From Asterella californica (lineage: Eukaryota; Streptophyta; Marchantiopsida; Marchantiales; Aytoniaceae): a stretch of 64,000 nt of DNA. The notes beneath the pieces were generated by a model. The model had not been told where the DNA came from and made no database searches. It was given only the letters and a program-made list of their open reading frames with translations. Below are positions 42,797 to 52,811 of the stretch, in pieces. Position 1 is the stretch's first letter; the number at the start of each line of letters is the position of its first letter. The stretch is from contig JAYKYS010000018.1 of NCBI GenBank assembly GCA_036924285.1, forward strand, positions 2,914,001 through 2,978,000. Direction: 5' to 3'. A program made the position numbers and the translations under genes.

Positions 42797-43150
42797 CGAA
42801 GATATGATCCTCCTCACCATCGTTTGTACTAATCACAACAGACATCTTGAACTCACTCTTGTAAGGATCCAACTCTACTTCACCAGGAGCATTCGTGACC
42901 TCCACAGTGAATGATGCTTTAAACTCGGCTTTCTTCAAATCTGTGTCAATGGTCGTGGAAGCTTCTTCATATAGGGTAAAGAGAGCACCCCAAGTGCTAT
43001 AGATGCGGGTTCGTAACTCATCTATACTTAACTTGGGCTTCTCCGTCTCTGTTCAACTCCTAAACGTCTCTTCTTCCACCTCGTCATTCGAACTGGATTT
43101 CCCATTAAGTATCTTCCAGACCTCCTTGTATGCCGAAACGTGTATCTCTT
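42797..43150 (-). other. Possible second 5' coding block of element V
   Basis: In one minus-strand frame an open stretch of about 80 codons (from about 43040) has coding-like composition (IDELRTRIYSTWGALF, KSEFKMSVVISTNDGEED) and ends at a stop near 42797. No ATG start is clear and no family is recognised. Confidence 0.4.
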
Positions 43151-43254
43151 AGTTGGTAAGAGATCTCTCCAAGATTTTTGTGATCTCCAGTAGCTCAACC
43201 TCCAAGCTACTAAATCATGAAGTTTCAACAGAAACTTCCCTAATCAGAAGAGAT

Positions 43255-43690
43255 GGTGATGACTGTACAAATTTTCAGAGAACTGAAATTTGTATATTTT
43301 CACTTCCCTCATGGTTGTCAACCCCCTCCACTTTGAAAAATTCTTTCTCCCTCTTCAGACCTCATCTTCTCATGATTTCTTTTGTCATGGATAGCTTATC
43401 AGCCACTCTAAAACACTGGAAAGTTTCTCAGGAAAATAAAATTCACAGAAAATCTGACAATGACTGTAAATTTTTTCCAGATAACAGAATTCCTCAACTC
43501 TCACGAATAGACCCCCTCAACTTTGAAAATTCATTGCTTCCTCTCTAGACCACCTTTTCCTATGATTTCTTTTGTCTTAGATAGGTTATCAGCCAATCTA
43601 AAACACTGGAAAGTTTCACAGGAAAATAAAATTCACAGAAAAGTTGACAGCGACTGTACAAATTTTCCAGAGAGCAGAATTTCTAAACTC
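43255..43690 (-). repeat. 190-bp tandem repeat in the element V leader
   Basis: The blocks around 43335-43500 and 43525-43690 are direct repeats offset by 190 bp (for example AAACACTGGAAAGTTTC at 43411 and 43601). Part of the unit is also seen at 43255-43335. Confidence 0.85.
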
Positions 43691-43974
43691 ACAAATTTCT
43701 CTCCTCTAATAACTTTTCTCTCTTCCTTTCTCTACAAAACTCTTGTTGCACCTTTTTTCAACTCTCCTCAAACCCTTTCTAAGTGAACAAGATGTAAAGA
43801 ATGACTTCGAACGCGTCATATATCACTACGGGATACACGAAAGGTTCTAACGTTGCTAACATCGCGTTAGCTCTCTCTCCTCCCAACGTTCTCTCCATGT
43901 GCTCTCTCATAATCTCCTTTTGTCGAATATAGAACTGAACTCTAAACATCGTTCAACGATCCCTTCAAGTGAGG

Positions 43975-43991
43975 TCCCGGCAACGGAACCA
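43975..43991 (-). other. Primer-binding site of element V, tRNA-Asp-like
   Basis: The minus strand reads TGGTTCCGTTGCCGGGA four bases after the LTR. It differs by two bases from the complement of the plant tRNA-Asp 3' end (TGGCGCCGTTGCCGGGG). Confidence 0.65.
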
Positions 43992-43995
43992 AAAA

Positions 43996-44908
43996 TGTAA
44001 ACCCTCCGCGGTCCTATCGATCAACTACCCCCCGATCTCTCAACCTCCACGATCGTCATCCACGAATCTGCAACATGTCGGGCTTGTCTCTCACTCAGGG
44101 GTCACCTCTGATGGTTTTGATGGAAGCACACCATGAACTTGAAGGGAAAATGCTGAGTTCACTCATTCATACACCCACAAACTTATCAACTAAAACTCTC
44201 TTTAAACACATCAACTAAAATCCTCCATTCTAACGACGTCTCTCAAGTTCTCACATGCTAAAAATATCCCACACTCTCTATATTACTCAAGTTGTCATTA
44301 CGACAATGTGAAAACAAGGATGAGGAGCTCTTCTCTACTCCTCTATTTATACATTCTAGGTTTTTACTTTGGTACCCCCGGTAACTCAGCCGTAACTACT
44401 TTTACCGGGTTTTACTAAGATATTACTTAAGGTAAAAGCATTAATCACATGGGCTTCTTACTTTTTCACATGGGCTTATTCCTTCAAAGTCAACAACTTC
44501 TAGAAGGATTCTGGAATATTCTCAAGGAATCTCGAATTTCCATCCCCCCTCTACACTAGGACCCACTAAAAAGGAAACATGTGGAATCTCTTCTTGTTTT
44601 TAATGCCCACAAAGTCCACAACTTTAATCCAACCACTAATATCAAGTCAAAAAGGAGATACTGGATACTTTCCACCTCCTTTCTACCTTTTAGACAAGAT
44701 GACAAGATAGTAGTGCTCACTCTTTAGCAAATATCTGAATTCTGCCAAAAGTACAGCTAAGTTTAACCATAACTAACTTTTAGCTAGTCATGACTAACTT
44801 GATACATCCTTAAAGTACTTTGGCAGCCAATAAACATTCTCAACACTTAGTTATAACTAAACACCTTACTAATAGACAAACTTCCTATGTGTAACATAGG
44901 TCGTTACA
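43996..44908 (-). repeat. 5' LTR of element V
   Basis: Direct repeat of 36150-37061, with TGTAAACCC and GTTACA termini. Confidence 0.93.
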
Positions 44909-44912
44909 GTAC
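44909..44912. repeat. Target-site duplication GTAC of element V (right)
   Basis: Partner of 36146-36149. Confidence 0.88.
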
Positions 44913-45249
44913 GGACGGTCTTATGGGTAAAGGATCCCAGAAGACAGAGTAGTTGGAGCAGCGAAGAGAAGAAGAAAGAAGCCTTCTTCTCGCAACAGAA
45001 GACGACATCCTGAAGTAGAAGACGGTGTAACGGTACTCATGTTTGTTGTCTTCCTCCCCAAACTATTACAAGCAGGAATGGCTTGTTAGTCAGGATCCGC
45101 GGAGACTAGAAGCCTGTCGGAATCTTAATTTCTTCTTTTTATCTTGTTTTCTCTTGTTTGGATTTTTCCCTTCTTCCCCATCTTCTCTCATCTTTCCCAT
45201 CTTCTTACCTTCTTCTAGTGAGCTTCCGAGACTTCTATTGAGCTTCCGT

Positions 45250-47122
45250 TGTCGTGTCGTGGACCGGCTCCTACATGAAAATCAAATTTTGACTTTTGTT
45301 GCTCCAAAGACACTTATGGGTAAGACAAGCTAGGCCCTAGCTTACGAGTTTTTGGCACAATTTCAGATCTCCATTTCCATCGCATAGATGGGTAGAGCTC
45401 CTTGTCAGCTTTCCATAAGCACTTTGTCTACTTCGTTTGGACGCCTAGTGGAGAAGTTACAGGACTCGAAAGATGGAGAAAACAAGCTAGGCCCCAGCTT
45501 ACGGGTTTTTGGCACCATTTCGGATCTTTGTTTTCATCGCATAGATGGGTAGAGCTCGTTGTCAGCATTCCATGGGCATCTTGTTTACTTCGTTTGGACA
45601 TCCAGAGAAGAAGTTATGCGATTCGAAAGAAGGTAAAATCAAGCTAGGCCCCTAGTTACTTGCTGACTGGGTATTCAAGGCTTCAGGCGTTATATCAAAG
45701 ACGCAAGGGGCCTGCTTCTTATTATTGAGGATTCAGGAGAGAACTGTACGTACATAGACTGTAAACAAGGGGGCAGCTTAGGGGCTAGCTTGCGCCTGCG
45801 ACCTGTCAATGGACGGTTCGGGAGATTTAGGAGTCCAATGCAAGCGCGCAAGGCGTCGTTGGGTTCAGATCTGTGCAGGCTACGCATTGGTTCAAACGGT
45901 TTGGGAAGAGAGGGATTGGGGAGTGCGTACTGAGTGAAATTGAGACGCAGGAGGCAGATTTGGAGTTTTCAGTTATCTGTGAAGGAGAGTTGGACCGTTC
46001 GGACCGTTCCGGAGTCCAAACTTGCTGTCCTTGGATCCAACGGGATCAGAACACCAACTTCTACAGGAAATTGAAGACGATGCCAGTTTTCATCGGACGG
46101 TTTGGAAGTTATGAGTGAAATTGGCTCGCAGGGAAGCGCTTACATCAGATTTTCGTTCACCTGCGACCTGAGGTTGGGCTGTTCTTCGCGATAGGTGAGC
46201 CAAGCTCTTCGTTCTTGGTGCCTACGCGATCAGGGAGTCTTCATCTACTCATAGGAGAAGACCGTGTGTGAATTGGATTGTTGGTTTGAGTGTGGTGAGA
46301 AGGTTTGAGCCGCAGGGAGCTGATTTACGTCAGTTTTTTGCAACCTGCGGCCAAATTTCTCGAGTGGTTTTGCAAGGGGAACTCCAAACGACTTGTTTGG
46401 AGTCTCGTTGGGTTCAGGGTAGCTAGATCTATCTGCCAGCAAAGACGGATATCAGTTTGGACGATCCGTTTGTGCGGTGTGAGCGGTTTCAAGCCGCAGG
46501 GAGGAGTTTTTAGAGGTTCGGTCACCTGCGACCGAAAATCGGCGATATCTCGGCTGTTGGGAGTCGGATCTGAAGGTTTCTTGGGTTAATGGAGTCAGCG
46601 GAGGAGACCCTATCGACATCTGAAGTCCGTTCAGAGAAAAGAGGAAGTCCACAGATAGGTCTTTTTCGGTTTCTTCGCTACAGGTTTTGCTCTTTTGAGT
46701 TCGTTAGAATTCTGGTTGGTTGTATACAGCTTGTGGTAGCTAGCTTTAGCTAAGAGCTTATACATGGATGTGGTTTGGACTTGGGTTTGGATCTTGTGAT
46801 ACTGTTGTGGCTCTGTTTGTTAGCAAAGAGAAGTTTCTCTTGCTTTGAGCTACGCTTCGGTGGTTTTGGGTCGGGGTTGTGATTCAGGGGTTTGTTTTAG
46901 GGCTTCTGAAGTAGGTTACGGACCGCTCAGGTCTGATTATCAGTTCTTTACTGTTAGGAGAAAGAAACGGCAGTGTACATACATTTGGGAGTGTATATAT
47001 CGCAGCATTCGTTTTCGTGGTTGTTTTTCTCTGTCTTGTCTCTGTTTCAGCACACAACATCTCCACAGCCAGGAACCTCGCGTTTTCCTGGACATCCTTC
47101 ACGCAAAACGTCCGACGCGACA
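45250..47122 (+). repeat. Solo LTR of the element II family (1.87 kb)
   Basis: It starts TGTCGTGTCG, ends GACGCGACA and is flanked by CCGT (45246-45249 and 47123-47126). It has reverse-orientation similarity to 5705-6796, the 3' LTR of element II. There is no internal coding region. It is inserted within the interrupted LTR of the element IV family. Confidence 0.8.
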
Positions 47123-47647
47123 CCGTGAAGGTGAATGTCGTTGTAGTGCTGCAGGAAGATCATTTTCGTAGGCAGAAGCCTGGGAAGGCTACAGGGGGCA
47201 TACACCTTGTGAATAATCTAACCCGTTGGAATGTGAGAGTGAGTAAGGTGTAACAGCCGTTGCTAGTCGACTTCTGCGAAGCAGGACAGTCTTTTGGAGG
47301 TGTGAGAAGCCGAGTTGAACCCCCAGAAGTCGAGAATTGCTTTAGAAAGACGGTACTGAAAAGACCGGAAGAAGCAACCTGGAAGCAGGAAGAGCGTCTT
47401 CCCGAGCTTCTTTGTGAATAGTTGTGTGATATTTTAGTTAGTAGTTGTTTGTTTAGGTCCAGAGCACCTTTTGGCGTATCTGGAAGACGCGTGGTTTTGT
47501 GAGAAGACAGGATTTCTAGGCAAAACCCGTGTGTTTGTGTGTTTGAACAGATCTTAGAACTTAGAGCAGCGTTACTTGTGCAAATCCTCTGTGGGAACGA
47601 TATCTTGTATACTAAATGGGCAAAAGGAGTAATCCTGTGACACTACA

Positions 47648-47955
47648 GTCAGAAGGAATTTTGCTAGGACATAGGATTTCTGGAAGAGGTATAGAAGTCG
47701 ACTGTGCTAAGGTGGAACTCATCATGAAACTTCACCCACCTGCTAACCTGACTCAGTTGAGAAGCTTCCTAGGCAACGTAAGATACTACAGGAGGTTTAT
47801 TGACAAGTATGCAGAAGTAGCAGGAAGACTTACCAAGTTGCTGAAGAAGGACGAACCTTACATTTGGTCTTCTGAGCAGTAGGAATCGTTTCAAGAAATG
47901 AAAAGACTTCTATCAGAATCTCTTATCCTAAGGCCACCTGATTGGGAAAGAGTTG
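47648..47955 (+). pseudogene. Element IV RT, C-terminal part (inverted)
   Basis: It continues 33218 after the inserted LTR: EGILLGHRISGRGIEVD, LTQLRSFLGNVRYYRRFI and SLILRPPDWER are the RT thumb/connection words. There is a stop at 47880-47882. Near 47955 the sequence changes to minus-strand protease: the right inversion breakpoint. Confidence 0.8.
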
Positions 47956-48285
47956 TCTTCTCCAGTCCGTATTTACATTTGCAGCATATAACCAAGGTCT
48001 TCCTATCAACACATGATATCCAACCTTAGCTGCAGGTCACAAAATGATGTAAGTGAGGTAAAAAAATACTCCTCCAATTATCGTCAAGACATCTTTGAGT
48101 TGTCCCAAAGGTCGTCTTCTGGTCTGGTCCGCCATTATGAGGATTCTCGGAGTAGGCTGGAACTCAGTGAAGCCTAGGACATGCGCAGTTTCTTCAGTCA
48201 TGATGTTAACTCCGGAGCCGGAATCAATGGGCACTTTCTTCAAAAGACAGCCATGGATCTCCATATCAAGTTCCGGGGCTCCCAC
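47956..48285 (-). pseudogene. Element IV protease
   Basis: The minus strand has VPIDSGSGVNIMTEE as the active site (DSGS), RPLGQLKDVLTIIGG and, after a UGA, GYHVLIGRPWLY and NTDW, the usual end of this protease type. It is cut by the inversion breakpoint. Confidence 0.75.
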
Positions 48286-48424
48286 GTCCTCATGCTCTAT
48301 TCTTAGGATAGGGGTGCTTTGGAGAAGTTTAGCTGTTCTTCGCTTCCTCGATCCTCGAAGAACAGATTGTAATAGCTTCCTATATACCTTGGAAGGTTAC
48401 ATCCGTCTTCAGATTCCACAAATC

Positions 48425-49048
48425 TTACAAGAAGTCATAAGGGGATCGCTTCAGAAGAGTGACTGGTGTTTCTAACAGAGAAGATGTAGTAGCTGCTTCT
48501 TTGGATGGAAGATCAGAATGGTGTCTTCTCTCGACTGGAAGCTGTTCCCGTGAGACAAGTGCTGCCGTAGTCGGTGGAGGAAGCTGCTGTACTATCTTCC
48601 GTCGCTTCTCCAGCTCTTCTTGCATGATCGCTTCAACTTCTTGCCTAATGTCAGGAGCAAAGTACTTCGGATCTTCTCGATCGTAAGCAGGAGAAGAAGG
48701 CCGCTCATGGGAAGATGACCTCTTCTTACGTTGCTTCTTCTTCTTGCTCTCTTTCGGACGGGATTCTGACTTCTCTTTGCTTCTGGTACTTACCTTGAAT
48801 ACTGCTTCATCCAAGACTTTTTTTGGAGGCCAGCTGTCTGAATCCGAGCAAGGGCTCCACACAGTACCATCTACCAAAGTGAAAGAGGAAGTTGCCTCAA
48901 GTGACTTCATCTTCGAGGCTGTAGTCGTCTTTTGCAGCTGAATTTCCTTTCCTTCGCGCTTCCCGGGGTCTGGTTCGTCTTCCTCTATATGGAGACAATC
49001 CATACAATCCTCAGGATCTTCGTCTTCTATCGTGATGTGTTGTACCAC
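48425..49048 (-). pseudogene. Element IV region between nucleocapsid and protease
   Basis: A 207-codon minus-strand open block. It is rich in Lys/Ser/Glu (KESKKKKQRKKRSSS) with a short helical segment (IRQEVEAIMQEELEKRRK). There is no catalytic motif. It probably is the gag C-terminus or a spacer upstream of protease. Confidence 0.55.
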
Positions 49049-49089
49049 TACTAGCTCGAGTTCTTTGGCGTGTTCTTTGCAAATCTAAC

Positions 49090-49240
49090 CATTTGTCGTG
49101 GGCGTAAGGTCTGAGGACAATTTCCCGTGAAATGTCCTGCTTCCTTACAGTTTCCACACAAGGGCACTTGCCCAATCTGTCTTCTCGGATGAGGACAGAT
49201 GGACCATCAGTGTCTTGTCTCTCCACAATTGTTGCAAGCT
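49090..49240 (-). pseudogene. Element IV nucleocapsid with two zinc knuckles
   Basis: In one minus-strand frame, CNNCGETRH followed by a stop and WSIC, and then CGNCKEAGHFTGNC, form two CX2CX4HX4C knuckles. The first is broken by a nonsense codon. Confidence 0.65.
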
Positions 49241-50007
49241 CCAGGAAGAGGATTTAGAGGTCGTTGTGATGAAGAAGGTTGTCAAGGCGTCTTGGTCTGT
49301 ACATTACTAGCCTTGTCTCTAGGTGTATAACGATTATATTGCGCAGGGGGTGTAGGGATGAATGGATGTATCGTCTCGATCTTATAGCAGGATTCTCCGC
49401 TGGGATCGTGTAGATATCCCTCATCGTCTTCTTCTCAGCCTGCCCAATTGACAGCTTGGTCCTGTGTACACTGATCTCTGGTGTGTTCGGAAGAGTTGCA
49501 AAGGTTGCACCAAATGTTTGGCCGAGAAGCCATAGGTTGCTTCCGCTTGTCCTTCTGGTTCAGAAGATGAACCTTCAGGTCGACAAACTGCTTAAGCACT
49601 TCATCGATCCGGAATTCAGGTGCAGACTGAATGATCTGAGTCTGAGGAATCTTCTACACAACTTCTTCCCTTGATTGTGTCTTCTCCTTCTTCTTCTTCC
49701 GTGTCTTCTTCTCTTGTTCTGATTCAGATTCTGAACTTTTGACAGTAGACTCTTCAGAAGTAAAGGATACTTCCGAATTACTGTTATCAGTTTCAGTAGA
49801 CTAGGACTTCCTCTTGGACTTCCTAGAAGACTTCTTTGACTTCTTGGACTTCTTCGAGATCTTCTCTCTGTCTTTCGCATATTTCGAGTAATGCTCGAGG
49901 TTTCATACGGCACGCTTCTGTACTTCTATTAAATCATCACCCCCTCCTCTTCTGCAGTACAACTCCATATCCTGAGACAATCCTCCCAAGTATCAGTCCA
50001 CGGCTTG

Positions 50008-50424
50008 CTAGGCACAATAACCGGGTCTTCTTTGGTTCTGAGGGATGTGATCCAGGAGGTCTTCAAACCTCTCTGTATAATCCCGCAGTGTCTCTCTCTT
50101 CTTCCGTTCGAGCCTCTGAAGTTCTATGAGGGTCATCCGATCATAGCCCACTCCTCTGAACCTCTTCAAAAAAACTGCCTTCAGAGTAGCCCAAGCGACC
50201 ATTACTAACCCATCATCCAACATTTTACTCATCCGTTTCTTTCCCTTCCTTACGATCAAACTAGGAAATACACAGAGTCTGTCGGCATCAGAGTCTTCCT
50301 TGTTGGATCGAGAGATGGTCTCGAACATCGTGATGAAGTCATCCGCGTCAGCATCAACGTCGTACGGGTGGTACTTCTGCCGAGTGGGGAAGCCATGTCG
50401 ACTGCCGGCTGATGCGACTACCAA
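50008..50424 (-). pseudogene. Element IV gag (capsid)
   Basis: DADDFITMFETISRSN, WATLKAVFLKRF, LIELQRLERKKRETLRDYTERF and the following DHIPQ are the gag capsid pattern. A premature frame change follows at 50008. The upstream acidic block 50418-50855 and the block to 51119 are probably the gag N-terminus, broken by frame changes. Confidence 0.72.
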
Positions 50425-51201
50425 CTTCTTTCTCCCTCAGGCCCAGGTGGTGGAGATGGTCTTCTCGAAGGTCCAGGTTTGTCTGAATCACAAGTGTCGT
50501 CTTCTGAGTCATAGCTACTGTCGTTGTCGCCTTCTGAGACGTCTGGAACGATCTCCTCTAGTCTTTCTTCACCTTGAGAAGCCTCTTCCGCACTTGGGAA
50601 GACGTCTTCCGAGTAACTAGTATCAAAATCTACTTTATACACGTGGTCACCCGATTGGCTTCTATCTTTTCCAAAGATTATGCTCGAGATGGAAGGCTCT
50701 TCCAACTCTATTGATCGGATCTTCCTGAGCTCTTCTTCTTTCCTTTGGTGTCTCAGGGATACCCGCTGCTCTCTAGAAGCGGTTCGCTGAGGTGAATGTA
50801 CCCACTCAGGGTCTTTACCCGTGCATCTTCTCCTTCTTTCTCTGATCGGAGGCATCCACCAGAGTGCTGAGAAGAGATGTCCCTCTTCTTCTAATACTAG
50901 ATCCGGCAGACTGAATGTCTGAACAACCAGTCACAGGTTCAGAACGTCTTCTTCTCTTGCTTCCGGTTGTACTCGTTGTTGGAGTCTTCCAAGATCGAGT
51001 CTTCCAAGAAGCTCTTGGAAGCAAGGAAGCGACTTCTTCCAGTTCCCCCTGATGTATCTCATCAGCTTCTGGTTGCGGTTCCTGTCTTGTAGCAAGATAG
51101 AGTCCCACAACACTTTCAACTACAACCTAAGTTAGTTCGGAATGAGACTAACTACTGGCACACAGATCAAGGAAGCTTAGAACAGACGTTACTAAGATGA
51201 A

Positions 51202-51220
51202 ATCTCCGGCAGCGGCGTCA
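51202..51220 (-). other. Primer-binding site of element IV, tRNA-Asp-like
   Basis: The minus strand reads TGACGCCGCTGCCGGAGAT, three differences from the complement of the tRNA-Asp 3' end. It lies 18 bases after the LTR end at 51239. Confidence 0.55.
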
Positions 51221-51238
51221 AAAATAGTGCTCACTATA

Positions 51239-52811
51239 TGTAGTGTCGCAGGATTACTCCTTTTGCCCATTTAGTATAAAAGATATCGTTCCCATAGAGG
51301 ATTTGCACAAGTAACACTGTTTTAAGTTCTAAGATTCATTCAAACACACAAACACACGGGTTTTACCTAGAATTCTCATCTTCTAACAAAACCACACAGC
51401 TTCCAGACCCTCCAGAAGGTGCCCCGGACCTAAACAAACAACTACTAACTAAAATATCACACAACTATCTACAGAGAACCTCGGGAAGACGCTTCTTGCT
51501 TCTAGGTCACTTCTTTCGATCTTCTCAGTACCGTCTTCCCGAAGCAATTCTCGGCTTCTAGGGCTTCAACTCGGCTTCTCACACCTCTAGAAGACTGCTC
51601 CTGCTTCGTAGAAGTCGACTAGCAACGCCTGTCGCACATTGCACTTCTAATTCCCAACAGGTTAGATCAATCACAAGGTGTATGCCCCCTGTAGCCTTCT
51701 CAGGCTTCTGCCTACGGAAACGGTCTTCCTGCAGCACTACAACGACATTGACCTTCACGGAAGCTCAATAGAAGTCTCGGAAGCTCACTAGAAGAAGGTA
51801 AGAAGATGGGGAAGATGGGGAAGAAGGGAAAATCCAAACGAGAGAAAAACAAGATGAAAATGAGAAATTGAGACTCCGACAGGCTTCTAGTCCGGATCTT
51901 GACTAACAAACCATCCTTGCTTGTAATAGTTTGGGGAGGAAGACCACAAACATGCTTACAGTTACACAGTCTTCTACTTGAGGATGTCGTCTTCTGTTGT
52001 GGGAAGAAGGCTTTTTTCTTCTTCTCTCGTTGCTCCGACTACTCTGTCTTTTGAGATCTCTTATCCATAGGACCGTCCGTACGTGGATCCGAAGTGCTCC
52101 ACTGGATGAGCCAAGCTGCGAATCTGCACAACTGCTGACAGTCACCGCCACTCAAGAAGAATGCTTTCTATGCACAATCGAGAGTGAATTCAAGGAAACT
52201 CACTACTCACGAGACACAAACAAAGCTTCTGCACTCAAATCAGCAATCCATTCCCCGAGAAGAAGGCACAGTGGTGTTGGGAAGCTCACTCCCTCTACTT
52301 TCTACTCCTACTCCTCGACACACCAGTTTAGCCAGTAGGACTACACGAGGATGTCGTTCCCTGCTCCTAAACTGCTCACTATCTCTATCTACATCTTCGA
52401 ACCACTGCTGGCAACGAGAGAATGCAGACCCCTTCGATGTAATCCCAATCTATTCGTATGTCTCTAACATCGGGTGTAGTGTGCATTGTGCGTATGCGTC
52501 TCTAGTGTAATGTGTCCTTACTCACAGTGATGCGTATGTGTGCTTGAAAATCTACTCTTCGGTCCTACTTATGCATCTACCTTGAGGCGCAGAGGGAATC
52601 CCCTCCAGTCCTCAACTACAATCAGGGAGAGATGGGCGTTGTCAGAAGGCTGCCACCCCACATGCAAGCGGTTCCCCTTCCTATTTAGCCATCCACCTTA
52701 CTACTCTTGTGCTGCCTACTCTATCACATGGTCACCTATCTAATATTACACTAAAACTGCCACCTCCTAAGATAACATGTTCGGTTCTTACTAAGTTTGG
52801 ACAAGTCAACT
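51239..52811 (-). repeat. 5' LTR of element IV, 5'-truncated
   Basis: A direct repeat of 21732-23297 with scattered differences. Sequence identity stops at CAAGTCAACTTG, after which element II coding sequence begins, so the first 4.4 kb of the LTR and some of element II were lost at this junction. Confidence 0.85.

Larger units (their letters stand above)
36150..44908 (-). mobile_element. Gypsy element V, nearly complete
   Basis: It has two LTRs of 912-913 bp, a primer-binding site, extra 5' open frames, gag, protease, RT, RNase H, integrase and polypurine tract in order on the minus strand. The LTRs differ at about a dozen positions that I noticed, so the insertion is young relative to its surroundings. 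Two frame changes and a Glu in the RT active site suggest this copy may be inactive. Confidence 0.92.
33219..47647 (+). repeat. Solo LTR of the element IV family, interrupted by element V and another LTR
   Basis: It starts TGTGGTGCCCAC and ends GACACTACA with a perfect 5-bp duplication. Its own sequence is 33219-36149, 44909-45249 and 47123-47647, about 3.8 kb. That is shorter than the 5.9-kb LTR at 21732-27659 because of internal differences. It is most simply a solo LTR left by recombination between the two LTRs of a full element. Confidence 0.82.
21732..52811 (-). mobile_element. Gypsy element IV with giant LTRs, inverted middle and nested insertions
   Basis: A full 3' LTR lies at 21732-27659 and a 5'-truncated 5' LTR at 51239-52811. 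Minus-strand parts are gag/nucleocapsid/protease (47956-51119), RNase H (31415-32036) and integrase (27707-28395). The spacer/RT part (32037-33218 and 47648-47955) is on the plus strand, so about 15.9 kb between roughly 32037 and 47955 is inverted. The RT is split by an LTR of its own family, and the integrase by element VI. Confidence 0.8.

Noticed and set aside
46245..46652. Short open frames in the solo LTR at 45250-47122
   Set aside because: They overlap on both strands, have no motifs and are not kept in the related LTR at 5705-6796.
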